Shown in pieces: positions 52,060 to 62,060 of a stretch of DNA of 64,000 nt. The position numbers and the translations under genes are program-made. Position 1 is the stretch's first letter, and each line of letters opens with the position of its first letter. Below the pieces are notes generated by a model that saw nothing but the letters and a program-made list of their open reading frames with translations, ran no database searches and was not told the origin of the DNA. This DNA comes from Ideonella sp. WA131b (GTDB lineage: Bacteria; Pseudomonadota; Gammaproteobacteria; Burkholderiales; Burkholderiaceae_C), in assembly GCA_023657425.1 (NCBI GenBank), contig JAGTJW010000002.1, forward strand, positions 610,431 to 674,430. The letters are read 5' to 3'.

Positions 52060-52877
52060 GCCGACCCGTCCGATCGCAGTACGAAGACTTCATGCGCCAC
52101 GTGGCCGAGCACGGCGTGGCCAAGGCCGACCGCACCGGCACCGGCACGAAGAGCGTCTTCGGCCACCAGATGCGCTTTGCCCTCGCCGAGGGCTTCCCGC
52201 TGGTGACGACGAAGAAGGTGCACCTCAAGAGCATCATCCTGGAGCTGCTGTGGTTCCTGCGCGGCGACAGCAACGTGAGGTGGCTGCAGGAGCGCGGTTG
52301 CAGCATCTGGGACGAGTGGGCACGCGAGGACGGCGAGCTCGGGCCGGTGTACGGCGTGCAGTGGCGCAGCTGGCCTGCGCCCCAGGCCGACGGATCCAGC
52401 GGGCATGTCGACCAGATCGCAGAGGTCGTCAAGCAGCTGAAGACCAACCCGGACAGCCGCCGCATCATCGTCAGCGCCTGGAACGTGGCCGAGCTGCCGA
52501 AGATGGCGCTGGCGCCCTGCCACGCGTTCTTCCAGTTCTACGTGGCCGAGGGCAAGCTGTCGTGCCAGCTGTACCAGCGCAGCGCCGACATCTTTCTCGG
52601 CGTGCCCTTCAACATCGCCAGCTACGCGCTGCTCACGCACATGCTGGCCCAGCAGTGCGATCTCGAGCCCGGGGATTTCATCTGGACCGGGGGCGACTGC
52701 CACATTTACAGCAACCACAACGAGCAGGTGCAGACGCAGCTCGCGCGCACGCCCTACCCCTACCCGGTGCTGCACATCAGGCGCCGTCCGGCGTCGATCT
52801 TCGACTACGCATACGAAGACTTCGAAGTGCTGGAGTACCAGCACCACCCGGCCATCAAGGCACCGGTGGCGGTGTAG
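52056..52877 (+). CDS. thyA: Thymidylate synthase
   Basis: A 273-aa enzyme converting dUMP to dTMP with methylenetetrahydrofolate. The catalytic cysteine is Cys155 in [11 protein letters not shown]; other invariant motifs are [50 protein letters not shown] and [24 protein letters not shown]. The ATG at 52056 overlaps the exporter stop codon. The 3' end overlaps the convergent alkB-like gene by 23 bp. It is intact and of normal length, so the organism makes its own dTMP by the ThyA route. Confidence 0.97.
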   Translation: MSRPVRSQYEDFMRHVAEHGVAKADRTGTGTKSVFGHQMRFALAEGFPLVTTKKVHLKSIILELLWFLRGDSNVRWLQERGCSIWDEWAREDGELGPVYGVQWRSWPAPQADGSSGHVDQIAEVVKQLKTNPDSRRIIVSAWNVAELPKMALAPCHAFFQFYVAEGKLSCQLYQRSADIFLGVPFNIASYALLTHMLAQQCDLEPGDFIWTGGDCHIYSNHNEQVQTQLARTPYPYPVLHIRRRPASIFDYAYEDFEVLEYQHHPAIKAPVAV

Positions 52878-53910
52878 CGCCCGTGGCAGCCTCCAGCCGC
52901 GCCAGCCGCGGCTCCATCAGGGCGAACCACCAGCGCGGCACGCTGGCCAGCACCAGGCAGCCGGCGTAGCCCGTGGGCAGCTGCGGGCCGGGCAGCGCCT
53001 GCAGCTCGCCGAAGGGCTTCCAGGCGTGCATGTGGTGATCGGAGTGGCGCTGCAGATTGGCGATGATGGCGTTGGTCACCCAGTGGTCGGCGTTCCAGGC
53101 GTGGGCCACGCCAAAGGGCTCGGCGCGGCCCCCGGCGCCCTGCCGGCGCTGCAGGCCGTAGTGTTCGATGTAGTTGATGGTCTCCAGCAGAAGCACGGCC
53201 TGCGCCGCCTGCACCACCCAGAACAGCAGCGCCCAGGGGCCGAAGGCCGCTGCCAGAGCCGCCAGCACCAGCGCCTGCACGGCCATCGCGGCGAGAAGCG
53301 GGCTTCGGCCCCAGCCGCGCCGGTGCTGCCGCAGCCGCGCGGCCTCCAGACGCCAGGCGCTGGCCCAGCTTCCCGCCAAGGTGCGCGGCAGGAAGCGCCA
53401 GAGGCTTTCGCCGCGGCGCGCACTCGCGGGGTCATCGTGGGTGGCGGCGCGCGGGTGGTGGCCGCGGTAGTGCTCGACCATGAAGTGCGCGTACAAAACG
53501 CTGCCCATCAGCAGCCAGGCCGTGGCACGGTCGAGCCGGCGCTTCGAGTGTCCCAGCTCGTGTGCGAAGGTGATGCCCTGGCTGCCGGTGACGCCGCCCA
53601 CACCCAGGCCCAGTGCCACCACCGCCATCGCACCCAGGGCATCGGCCGGCTGCGCTGCCGCCACCACCACGCCGAGCGCCAACAGGCCCAGCTGCAGCGG
53701 CCCGTGCAGCAGCAGGCAGGCCCGGTGCCAGCCCGTGTGCCGGCTGGGGGGTGGCGAACGGCCGAGCAACGGCACCCGCTCCAGCAAGGCCACCAGGCCC
53801 ACGAAAGCCAGCATGTAAGCCCAGGCGGCCCAGGGCGACGCCCAGGCCGCCGCAGCCCCCCCCAGCGGCAACAGCCAGGCGATCGCAAAACGGCTCTCGA
53901 TGCACGGCAT
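52855..53910 (-). CDS. AlkB-like membrane-bound alkane monooxygenase
   Basis: A 351-aa integral membrane diiron protein. It has the three histidine clusters of the alkane hydroxylase/fatty-acid hydroxylase superfamily: [12 protein letters not shown] (HExxH), [20 protein letters not shown], and [15 protein letters not shown], with the additional NYIEHYGL that is specific to AlkB. About four to six helices surround them. Alkane monooxygenases insert oxygen at the terminal carbon using rubredoxin electrons; no rubredoxin gene is adjacent, so electron transfer partners must be elsewhere. A related possibility is a xylene monooxygenase-like enzyme. The ATG at 53910 gives [15 protein letters not shown]. 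The gene is divergent from dapC. Confidence 0.85.
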   Translation of the reverse strand: MPCIESRFAIAWLLPLGGAAAAWASPWAAWAYMLAFVGLVALLERVPLLGRSPPPSRHTGWHRACLLLHGPLQLGLLALGVVVAAAQPADALGAMAVVALGLGVGGVTGSQGITFAHELGHSKRRLDRATAWLLMGSVLYAHFMVEHYRGHHPRAATHDDPASARRGESLWRFLPRTLAGSWASAWRLEAARLRQHRRGWGRSPLLAAMAVQALVLAALAAAFGPWALLFWVVQAAQAVLLLETINYIEHYGLQRRQGAGGRAEPFGVAHAWNADHWVTNAIIANLQRHSDHHMHAWKPFGELQALPGPQLPTGYAGCLVLASVPRWWFALMEPRLARLEAATGATPPPVP

Positions 53911-53949
53911 GTCCGCATCATGGGGCCGTTCGCGGCCCAGGGGCTCCGG

Positions 53950-53955
53950 GATAAT
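53950..53955 (+). promoter_or_regulatory. -10 element close to the dapC start codon
   Basis: GATAAT (5/6) ends 9 nt before the dapC ATG, implying a leader of only one to three nucleotides. No obvious -35. Same pattern as at earP and pyrD. Confidence 0.4.
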
Positions 53956-53964
53956 CCGGGCCCG

Positions 53965-55185
53965 ATGAACCCGCTGCTCGACCGCCTGCATCCCTATCCG
54001 TTCGAACGGTGGCGCGAGCTCACGCAGGGCGTGGTGCCGAACCCCACACATGCGCCCATCTCGCTGGGCATCGGTGAGCCACGCCATGCGACCCCGAGGC
54101 TCATCGAGGAGGCGCTGGTGAGCAGCCTCTCGGGCCTGTCGAAGTACCCGTCCACGCTGGGCGAACCCGCACTGCGCCACGCGATTGCGGGCTGGGTGGA
54201 CCGGCGCTACGGCGTGGCACTGGATGCCGGCACGCAGGTACTGCCCGTCACGGGCTCGCGCGAGGCGCTGTTTGCCTTCGCGCAGACGGTGATCGACAGC
54301 ACCAAGCCCGGCGCCACCGTCGTCTGCCCCAACCCGTTCTATCAGATCTACGAAGGTGCGGCGCTGCTGGCCGGCGCGCAGACGGCCTTCGTGCCCGGCG
54401 ACCCGGCCCGCAACTTCGCGGCCGTGTGGGATGCCGTGGACGACACGACCTGGGCGCGCACACAGCTGCTGTACGTGTGCAGCCCGGGCAACCCCACCGG
54501 CGCGGTGATGCCGCTGGCGGAGTGGCAACGCCTGTTCGAGCTGAGCGACCGCCACGGCTTCGTGATCGCTTCGGATGAGTGCTACTCCGAGATCTACTTC
54601 GGCGACGAGCCGCCGCTGGGCGCGCTGCAGGCTGCCCAGGCTCTGGGCCGCGGTGACTTCCGCCGGCTGGTGGCCTTCACCAGCCTGTCCAAGCGCAGCA
54701 ACGTGCCGGGACTGCGCTCGGGCTTCGTGGCCGGCGATGCCGCGGTGCTCAGGCGCTTTCTCCTCTACCGCACCTACCATGGCAGCGCGATGAGCCCGGT
54801 GGTGCAGGCCGCCAGCGTGGCCGCCTGGAACGACGAGGCCCACGTGGTGGCCAACCGGGCGCTGTACCGGGCCAAGTTCGCGGCCGTCACGCCGGTGCTG
54901 GCGGCCGAGCTCGACGTGAAGCTGCCGGATGCCGCGTTCTACCTTTGGGCCGGCGTCCCGGCCCGTGGCCAGGGGCCAGGCGACGACATCGCTTACGCGC
55001 GCGAACTGCTCGCTCAATACAATGTTCACGTACTGCCGGGCAGCCTGTTGGCGCGAGCCGTGGACGGGGTCAATCCAGGCCGGGGGCGCGTGCGGCTGGC
55101 CCTCGTCGCCACCGAGACCGAATGCCTGGAGGCCGCCCACCGCATCGCCACCTTCACCCGCACCTACCGAGACACCCTCCGATGA
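53965..55185 (+). CDS. dapC: Succinyldiaminopimelate transaminase
   Basis: A 406-aa PLP-dependent aminotransferase (fold type I) that makes N-succinyl-LL-2,6-diaminopimelate from the oxo precursor in lysine and peptidoglycan synthesis. Motifs are [54 protein letters not shown] and the PLP-lysine region [20 protein letters not shown]. The gene begins a run dapC-dapD-pilU-dapE-prmB; its stop codon overlaps the dapD start. A -10-like hexamer stands next to the start codon. Confidence 0.96.
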   Translation: MNPLLDRLHPYPFERWRELTQGVVPNPTHAPISLGIGEPRHATPRLIEEALVSSLSGLSKYPSTLGEPALRHAIAGWVDRRYGVALDAGTQVLPVTGSREALFAFAQTVIDSTKPGATVVCPNPFYQIYEGAALLAGAQTAFVPGDPARNFAAVWDAVDDTTWARTQLLYVCSPGNPTGAVMPLAEWQRLFELSDRHGFVIASDECYSEIYFGDEPPLGALQAAQALGRGDFRRLVAFTSLSKRSNVPGLRSGFVAGDAAVLRRFLLYRTYHGSAMSPVVQAASVAAWNDEAHVVANRALYRAKFAAVTPVLAAELDVKLPDAAFYLWAGVPARGQGPGDDIAYARELLAQYNVHVLPGSLLARAVDGVNPGRGRVRLALVATETECLEAAHRIATFTRTYRDTLR

Positions 55186-56021
55186 CCACCGACCTCGCTC
55201 AGCTGCAGTCCACCATCGACCTGGCCTGGGAGAGCCGCACCGAGATCAACGCCACCAACTCGCCGCAGGTTCGCGAGGCCGTCGAACGGGTGATCGCCGG
55301 GCTCAATGGCGGCCGGTTGCGCGTGGCCGAGAAGCGCGGCGTGGGCGATTGGACGGTCAAGCAGTGGCTGAAGAAGGCGGTGCTGCTGAGCTTCCGCCTC
55401 ACCGACAACGCGCCGATGCACGCCGGCGAGCTGGCCTTCTTCGACAAGGTCAGGCCGAAGTTCTCGCAACTCGACGAGCCGGCGATGCGCGCCAGCGGCG
55501 TGCGCGTGGTGCCGCCGGCCGTGGCGCGCCGAGGCAGCTTCATCGGCAGGAACGTGGTGCTGATGCCCAGCTACGTGAACATCGGCGCCTATGTCGACGA
55601 AGGCACGATGGTCGACACCTGGGCCACCGTGGGCAGCTGCGCGCAGATCGGCAAGAACGTGCACCTCAGCGGCGGCGTCGGCATCGGCGGTGTGCTCGAG
55701 CCGCTGCAGGCCAACCCGACCATCATCGAAGACCACTGCTTCATCGGCGCGCGCTCCGAAGTCGTCGAGGGCGTGATCGTCGAGGAGAACTCGGTCCTGG
55801 GCATGGGCGTCTACATCGGCCAGAGCACACCGATCTTCGACCGCAGCACGGGCCAGATCAGCTACGGCCGCGTACCCAGCGGCAGCGTGGTGGTCAGCGG
55901 TGGATTGCCCAAGACGGCTGCCGACGGCACGCCGTACACGATGTACGCGGCCATCATCGTCAAGCGCGTCGACGCGCAGACCAGAAGCAAGACCAGCATC
56001 AACGAGCTGCTGCGGGCGTGA
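55182..56021 (+). CDS. dapD: Tetrahydrodipicolinate N-succinyltransferase
   Basis: A 279-aa left-handed beta-helix acyltransferase producing N-succinyl-2-amino-6-oxopimelate, the succinylase branch of lysine synthesis. The helical N-terminal domain ([36 protein letters not shown]) is followed by hexapeptide-repeat turns ([39 protein letters not shown]) and [21 protein letters not shown] at the end. The ATG at 55182 overlaps the dapC stop codon (ATGA). Followed by a palindrome at 56046-56069 before pilU. Confidence 0.97.
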   Translation: MTTDLAQLQSTIDLAWESRTEINATNSPQVREAVERVIAGLNGGRLRVAEKRGVGDWTVKQWLKKAVLLSFRLTDNAPMHAGELAFFDKVRPKFSQLDEPAMRASGVRVVPPAVARRGSFIGRNVVLMPSYVNIGAYVDEGTMVDTWATVGSCAQIGKNVHLSGGVGIGGVLEPLQANPTIIEDHCFIGARSEVVEGVIVEENSVLGMGVYIGQSTPIFDRSTGQISYGRVPSGSVVVSGGLPKTAADGTPYTMYAAIIVKRVDAQTRSKTSINELLRA

Positions 56022-56045
56022 TGGGCACCTCCCAGAAGCGGTTTC

Positions 56046-56069
56046 GCCGTTCCCCCGCGGGGGAACGGC
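56046..56069. terminator. Perfect 24-bp palindrome between dapD and pilU
   Basis: A perfect palindrome centred on CCCCCGCGGGGG with flanking GCCGTT/AACGGC. In RNA it would give a 10- to 12-bp stem with a minimal loop. It lies 24 bp after the dapD stop codon. There is no U-tract, so it may weaken read-through or stabilise the upstream mRNA; its core resembles the 35-bp repeats at mnmC. Confidence 0.45.
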
Positions 56070-56146
56070 GCCAGCGGCCCGGCAGAGCCGGTGCCGCGGC
56101 GAACGCCTGACCGGTTTGTCGCGAAGAAGGACAGAAGCCCTCGGCC

Positions 56147-57331
56147 ATGGCCAACCACATCGAGCGCGTGCTGTGCCTGATGGCCGAGAAGAACGCGTCC
56201 GACGTGTACCTGTCGGCCAACACGCCCATGCTCATCAAGATCCACGGGCAGATCCTGCCGCTGTCGGACCAGCTGCTCACCGCCACGCAGACGCGACAGT
56301 TGCTGGGCGAGCTGCTCGCGCCGCAGCAGATGGAGGAGCTTGAAGAGACCGGCGAGCTCAACATCGGCATCGGCATCCCGCGCGTGGGCAGCTTTCGGCT
56401 CTCCGCCTTCAAGCAGCGAGGCTCGATCGCGGCCGTGTTCCGCTGCATCCCGTTACAGATTCCCAGCCTCGATACCTTGGGATTGCCGCCGCTGATGAGC
56501 CAGATCGTCACCGACAAGCGCGGCCTGATCCTGATGGTGGGCGCCACAGGCACCGGCAAGAGCACGACACTGGCCTCGATGATCGAGTGGCGCAACCAGC
56601 AGATGACGGGGCACATCCTCACCATCGAGGATCCGATCGAGTTCCTCTTCAGCAACAAGAAGAGCGTGGTCAACCAGCGCGAGGTGGGCCGCGACACGCA
56701 GAGCCTGCAGATCGCGCTCAAGAACGCGCTGCGTCAGGCACCGGACTGCATCCTGATCGGCGAAATCCGCGACCGAGAGACCATGAGCGCGGCACTTTCG
56801 TATGCGTTGTCGGGGCACCTGGTGCTGTCCACGCTGCACGCCAACAACAGCTGCCACGCGCTCGGGCGCATCCTGAGCTTCTACGCGCCCGAGGCGCGGC
56901 CCACGCTGCTGTCCGATCTGGCCTCGGGCCTGAAGGCCATCGTCTCGCAGCGCCTGCTGCGCGCCAATGCCCGCGGCCGTGTACCGGCCGTCGAGGTGCT
57001 GCTGAACACCAAGCTGATCGCCGGCATGATCGAGACGGGTGAGCTCTCGTCGGTGAAGGAGGCCATGGAGAAGCGCATCGCAGAGGGCTCGCAGACCTTC
57101 GAGGAAGACATCGGCAAACTCATCAACGAGGGCATCGTCTCGCTCGACGAGGGCTTGAGCCACGCCGACTCGCCCACCAATCTGCTGTGGCGTCTGCAGA
57201 ACGAGCAGGCGCCGGTGTCGCGCGCCGAGCCCACCCCGAAAGAGCCCGAGCTTGCCACCTACACCGAGGTCGTCATCCATGTGCGACCCGAAGACCCGCG
57301 GCTGGCCCATCCGCCCTGGATGAGAACGTGA
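56147..57331 (+). CDS. pilU: Type IV pilus retraction-associated ATPase PilU
   Basis: A 394-aa secretion ATPase of the PilT/PilU type, driving or assisting pilus retraction. Walker A is VGATGTGKST (GATGTGKST at 132-140), the Asp box is TIEDPIEFLF, and the Walker B-like region CILIGEIRDRET and the His box HLVLSTLHANN are intact. PilU-type features are the N-terminal MAEKNASDVYLSANTPMLIK and the long C-terminal tail (about 345-394). The ribosome site GAAGAAGGACAGAAG precedes the ATG at 56147. pilT is not adjacent. The stop codon overlaps the dapE start (GTGA), so pilU is inside a lysine-pathway operon. Confidence 0.93.
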   Translation: MANHIERVLCLMAEKNASDVYLSANTPMLIKIHGQILPLSDQLLTATQTRQLLGELLAPQQMEELEETGELNIGIGIPRVGSFRLSAFKQRGSIAAVFRCIPLQIPSLDTLGLPPLMSQIVTDKRGLILMVGATGTGKSTTLASMIEWRNQQMTGHILTIEDPIEFLFSNKKSVVNQREVGRDTQSLQIALKNALRQAPDCILIGEIRDRETMSAALSYALSGHLVLSTLHANNSCHALGRILSFYAPEARPTLLSDLASGLKAIVSQRLLRANARGRVPAVEVLLNTKLIAGMIETGELSSVKEAMEKRIAEGSQTFEEDIGKLINEGIVSLDEGLSHADSPTNLLWRLQNEQAPVSRAEPTPKEPELATYTEVVIHVRPEDPRLAHPPWMRT

Positions 57332-58473
57332 GCGATGCACTGCGCCTGACCGAGGCACTGATCGCCTGCCCGAGCGTGACGCCGGCCGAGGCCGGATCGA
57401 TCGAGCTGCTGCAGCGCCGTCTGGCCGTGGCCGGCTTTGCCTGCGAGCGGCTCGATGCCGGCGCGGGCGATGCGCGCGTGGCCAACCTCTGGGCGGTGCA
57501 CGAGGGTGCCCGCCCAGGCCCGATGGTCATCCTGGCCGGCCATGTGGACGTGGTGCCACCCGGTCCGCGGGAGCGCTGGCAGAGTGACCCCTTCGTACCC
57601 AGCCACCGCAACGGCCGGCTCTATGGCCGTGGCGCCGCCGACATGAAGACGGCGGTGGCCTGCATGACCGTGGCCGCCGAGGCGTTCGTCACTGCGCAGC
57701 CCGCACACGCCGGCAATGTGGCGCTGCTGTTCACGTCAAACGAGGAAGGCTCTTCGGGCGACGGCTCGGCGCATGCCGTCGAGCTGCTGCGTGCGCGCGG
57801 CCTGAAGCCGCTGGCGGCCCTGGTGGGCGAGCCCACCTCGGTGGAGCGCGTGGGCGACATGGTCAAGAACGGGCGCCGTGGCACGCTGTCCGCACGCCTC
57901 GTGGTGCGCGGCATCCAGGGCCACGTGGCCTACCCGCAGTTCGCGCGCAACCCCATCCACCAGGTGGCGCCGGCCATTGCCGAGCTGGCCACCACGGTGT
58001 GGGACGAGGGCAACGAACACTTCCTGCCGACCAGTTTCCAGGTCAGCAACATCCACGGCGGCGCGGGCGTGGGCAACGTCATCCCGGGCGAGGTGGTGGT
58101 GGACTGCAACTTCCGCAACAGCGCCGAGAGCAGCGCGGCCTCGCTGCGCCGGCGCTTCGAGGCGCTGCTGCAGCGGCATGGCCTGGAGTACACGGTCGAG
58201 TGGGCGCTGGGCGGCGAGCCCTTCCTCACCCGCCCGGGCTCGCTGCACGCGGCGCTCACCGCCGCCATCGAGGCCGAGTTCGGCATCACACCCCTGCTCA
58301 GCACCACGGGCGGCACCTCCGATGGCCGCTACCTCGCCACCTGGTGCCAGCAGGTGATGGAGTTTGGCGTGCGCAACGCCAGTGCGCACCAGGTCGACGA
58401 GTGGGTGGACGTCGACGCCATCGAACCGCTCGCCCGGGTCTACCAGCGCACGCTGCAGGCGCTGCTCGCGTGA
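57328..58473 (+). CDS. dapE: Succinyl-diaminopimelate desuccinylase
   Basis: A 381-aa zinc amidohydrolase that releases LL-diaminopimelate. Metal ligands are visible: His72 and Asp74 in LAGHVDVVPPG, Asp105 in RGAADMKTAV, Glu139/Glu140 in SNEEGSSGDG and a C-terminal His in NASAHQVDEW. The dimerisation domain starts near GTLSARLVVRGIQGHVAYPQ. The GTG at 57328 overlaps the pilU stop codon; no ATG start fits better. Its own stop overlaps prmB. With dapC and dapD it completes the succinylase steps. Confidence 0.96.
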   Translation: MSDALRLTEALIACPSVTPAEAGSIELLQRRLAVAGFACERLDAGAGDARVANLWAVHEGARPGPMVILAGHVDVVPPGPRERWQSDPFVPSHRNGRLYGRGAADMKTAVACMTVAAEAFVTAQPAHAGNVALLFTSNEEGSSGDGSAHAVELLRARGLKPLAALVGEPTSVERVGDMVKNGRRGTLSARLVVRGIQGHVAYPQFARNPIHQVAPAIAELATTVWDEGNEHFLPTSFQVSNIHGGAGVGNVIPGEVVVDCNFRNSAESSAASLRRRFEALLQRHGLEYTVEWALGGEPFLTRPGSLHAALTAAIEAEFGITPLLSTTGGTSDGRYLATWCQQVMEFGVRNASAHQVDEWVDVDAIEPLARVYQRTLQALLA

Positions 58474-59360
58474 GGACGGTCATCGACACGGTGCGAGCGG
58501 TCGCCGCGCGCCTGGACGCCGCCGGTCTGGCCTTCGGCCACGGAACCCGCGACGCCTTCGACGAGGCCGCCTGGCTGGTGCTGTGGCGCCTGGGGCTGCC
58601 GCTGGACGCGCTGGACGCCCACGCCGAGCGTGCGCTGTGCGCCGACGAGGCCACGGCCGTGGATGCGCTGGTGCTGCAGCGCATCACCACGCGGCGCCCC
58701 GCGGCCTACCTCACCGGCGAGGCCTGGCTGCAGGGTGTGCCGTTCACGGTGGACGAGCGCGTGATCGTGCCGCGCTCGCTGATCGCCGAGCTGGTGGCCG
58801 ACGCCGACGGCAGCGGCACGCTCGACGTCTGGCTGGCGCCCGACACGCGCCGCGTGCTCGACCTGTGCACGGGCAACGGCAGCCTGGCCGTGCTGGCGGC
58901 CATGGCCTGGCCCGACGTGAGCGTGCTGGCCACCGACCTGAGCGACGATGCCTTGGCCGTGGCGGCGCTGAACCTGCAGCGCCACGGGCTTGAGGGCCGC
59001 ATCCGCCTGGCCCAGGGCGACGGCTGGGCGGCGGTGACGGAGACCGAGCCCTTCGACCTGATCCTGTGCAACCCACCTTACGTGAACGCGCGCTCGATGG
59101 CGGCATTGCCGGCCGAGTACCTTGCCGAGCCCGTGCTGTCGCTGGCCGGCGGCGCCGACGGCATGGACTTCATCCGCCCGCTGCTCGCCGGCCTGGCGGC
59201 GCACCTGGCGCGCGACGGCGTGTTGGTGCTGGAAATCGGCCATGAGATCGAGCACTTCCACCGCGCCTTTCCACGCCTGCCCATCATCGGCCTGCCCACC
59301 ACCGCTGGCGACGAGCAGGTGCTCCTGATCGAGGCCCCAGCCTTGCGCTTTCTCTCCTGA
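58470..59360 (+). CDS. prmB: Ribosomal protein L3 N5-glutamine methyltransferase
   Basis: A 296-aa SAM-dependent methyltransferase of the HemK/PrmC family that methylates a glutamine in ribosomal protein uL3. The SAM motif is VLDLCTGNGSLAVLAA and the catalytic NPPY is at 201-204 (LILCNPPYVNARSM). The pattern LTGEAWLQGVPFTVDERVIV and the C-terminal EIGHEIEHFHRAF fit PrmB rather than PrmC (which modifies release factors). The GTG at 58470 overlaps the dapE stop codon. It ends 8 bp before the ABC-F gene. Confidence 0.92.
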   Translation: MRTVIDTVRAVAARLDAAGLAFGHGTRDAFDEAAWLVLWRLGLPLDALDAHAERALCADEATAVDALVLQRITTRRPAAYLTGEAWLQGVPFTVDERVIVPRSLIAELVADADGSGTLDVWLAPDTRRVLDLCTGNGSLAVLAAMAWPDVSVLATDLSDDALAVAALNLQRHGLEGRIRLAQGDGWAAVTETEPFDLILCNPPYVNARSMAALPAEYLAEPVLSLAGGADGMDFIRPLLAGLAAHLARDGVLVLEIGHEIEHFHRAFPRLPIIGLPTTAGDEQVLLIEAPALRFLS

Positions 59361-59368
59361 TTCCTGAC

Positions 59369-61366
<1,998 letters not shown>

Positions 61367-61478
61367 TCGGGGTGGGGGACTGCTGCCGAACCTTTGGCGC
61401 CTGCCAGGCTACGGAACTCGAGTACCCAAAGCAGACACTGGTCGCGTCGCAGCGTCTCTTTGTCTGCCGCCCACGATC

Positions 61479-62060
61479 CTAGGTTGTGCCCAGTTCAGCA
61501 TCCATTGCATGGGTAATCCATTCCAGCGCGTACTCGCTGTGCGCCCGATCGATCACCAACCAAATGCGGTCGGTGTCCAGGCGCAAGACGATGGAGGCGA
61601 TGTCGACCAGCCTCGTTCGCGTGCTGTCGCCCACCTCCCTCGGAACGGCATTGACGTCCAGCAGGTGCAGCAGCACATCGGCGACTTCGTGACTCACCAA
61701 CTCGAGCACCAGGCAGCCGGCCGTTTGGTCCAGCGCACAAGCCAGTGCTTCGCGGCCCGGAAACAGCGCTTCTTGCACGCCTGCTGCAACTGCGGAGCTC
61801 GTGGTCAACAGCAGAAACTCGGCCGGTCCAGTCCAGACCAGGCACGGGTCGGCGCCGCGAAAGGTGCCTGGCTCAGGCAGCGGCGTGAGGCCGTGGGCAG
61901 CGACAGCTGCCTTGACTGCCGCATCGCCGTCGGCCAGGTACCGCAGCGACAACACGCGCAGGCCCGGCACGGGGCGGACCGACCGTGCAGCCGATGGCCG
62001 GGGCAAGGTGACGTCCTGTTCCTTGGGCAACGGGCTCGACGCTTGACCGGCCTCAACCAT
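61479..62060 (-). CDS. soxG: Sarcosine oxidase gamma subunit
   Basis: A 193-aa subunit of heterotetrameric sarcosine oxidase, which demethylates sarcosine to glycine, giving hydrogen peroxide and 5,10-methylenetetrahydrofolate. Family stretches are CLVWTGPAEFLLLT, ALDQTAGCLVLELVS and SEYALEWITHAM, resembling a reduced GcvT-type fold. It starts inside the soxA stop region (8-bp overlap), the normal soxBDAG order. Between it and the ABC-F gene (convergent) lie 112 bp without a clear terminator. Confidence 0.92.
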   Translation of the reverse strand: MVEAGQASSPLPKEQDVTLPRPSAARSVRPVPGLRVLSLRYLADGDAAVKAAVAAHGLTPLPEPGTFRGADPCLVWTGPAEFLLLTTSSAVAAGVQEALFPGREALACALDQTAGCLVLELVSHEVADVLLHLLDVNAVPREVGDSTRTRLVDIASIVLRLDTDRIWLVIDRAHSEYALEWITHAMDAELGTT

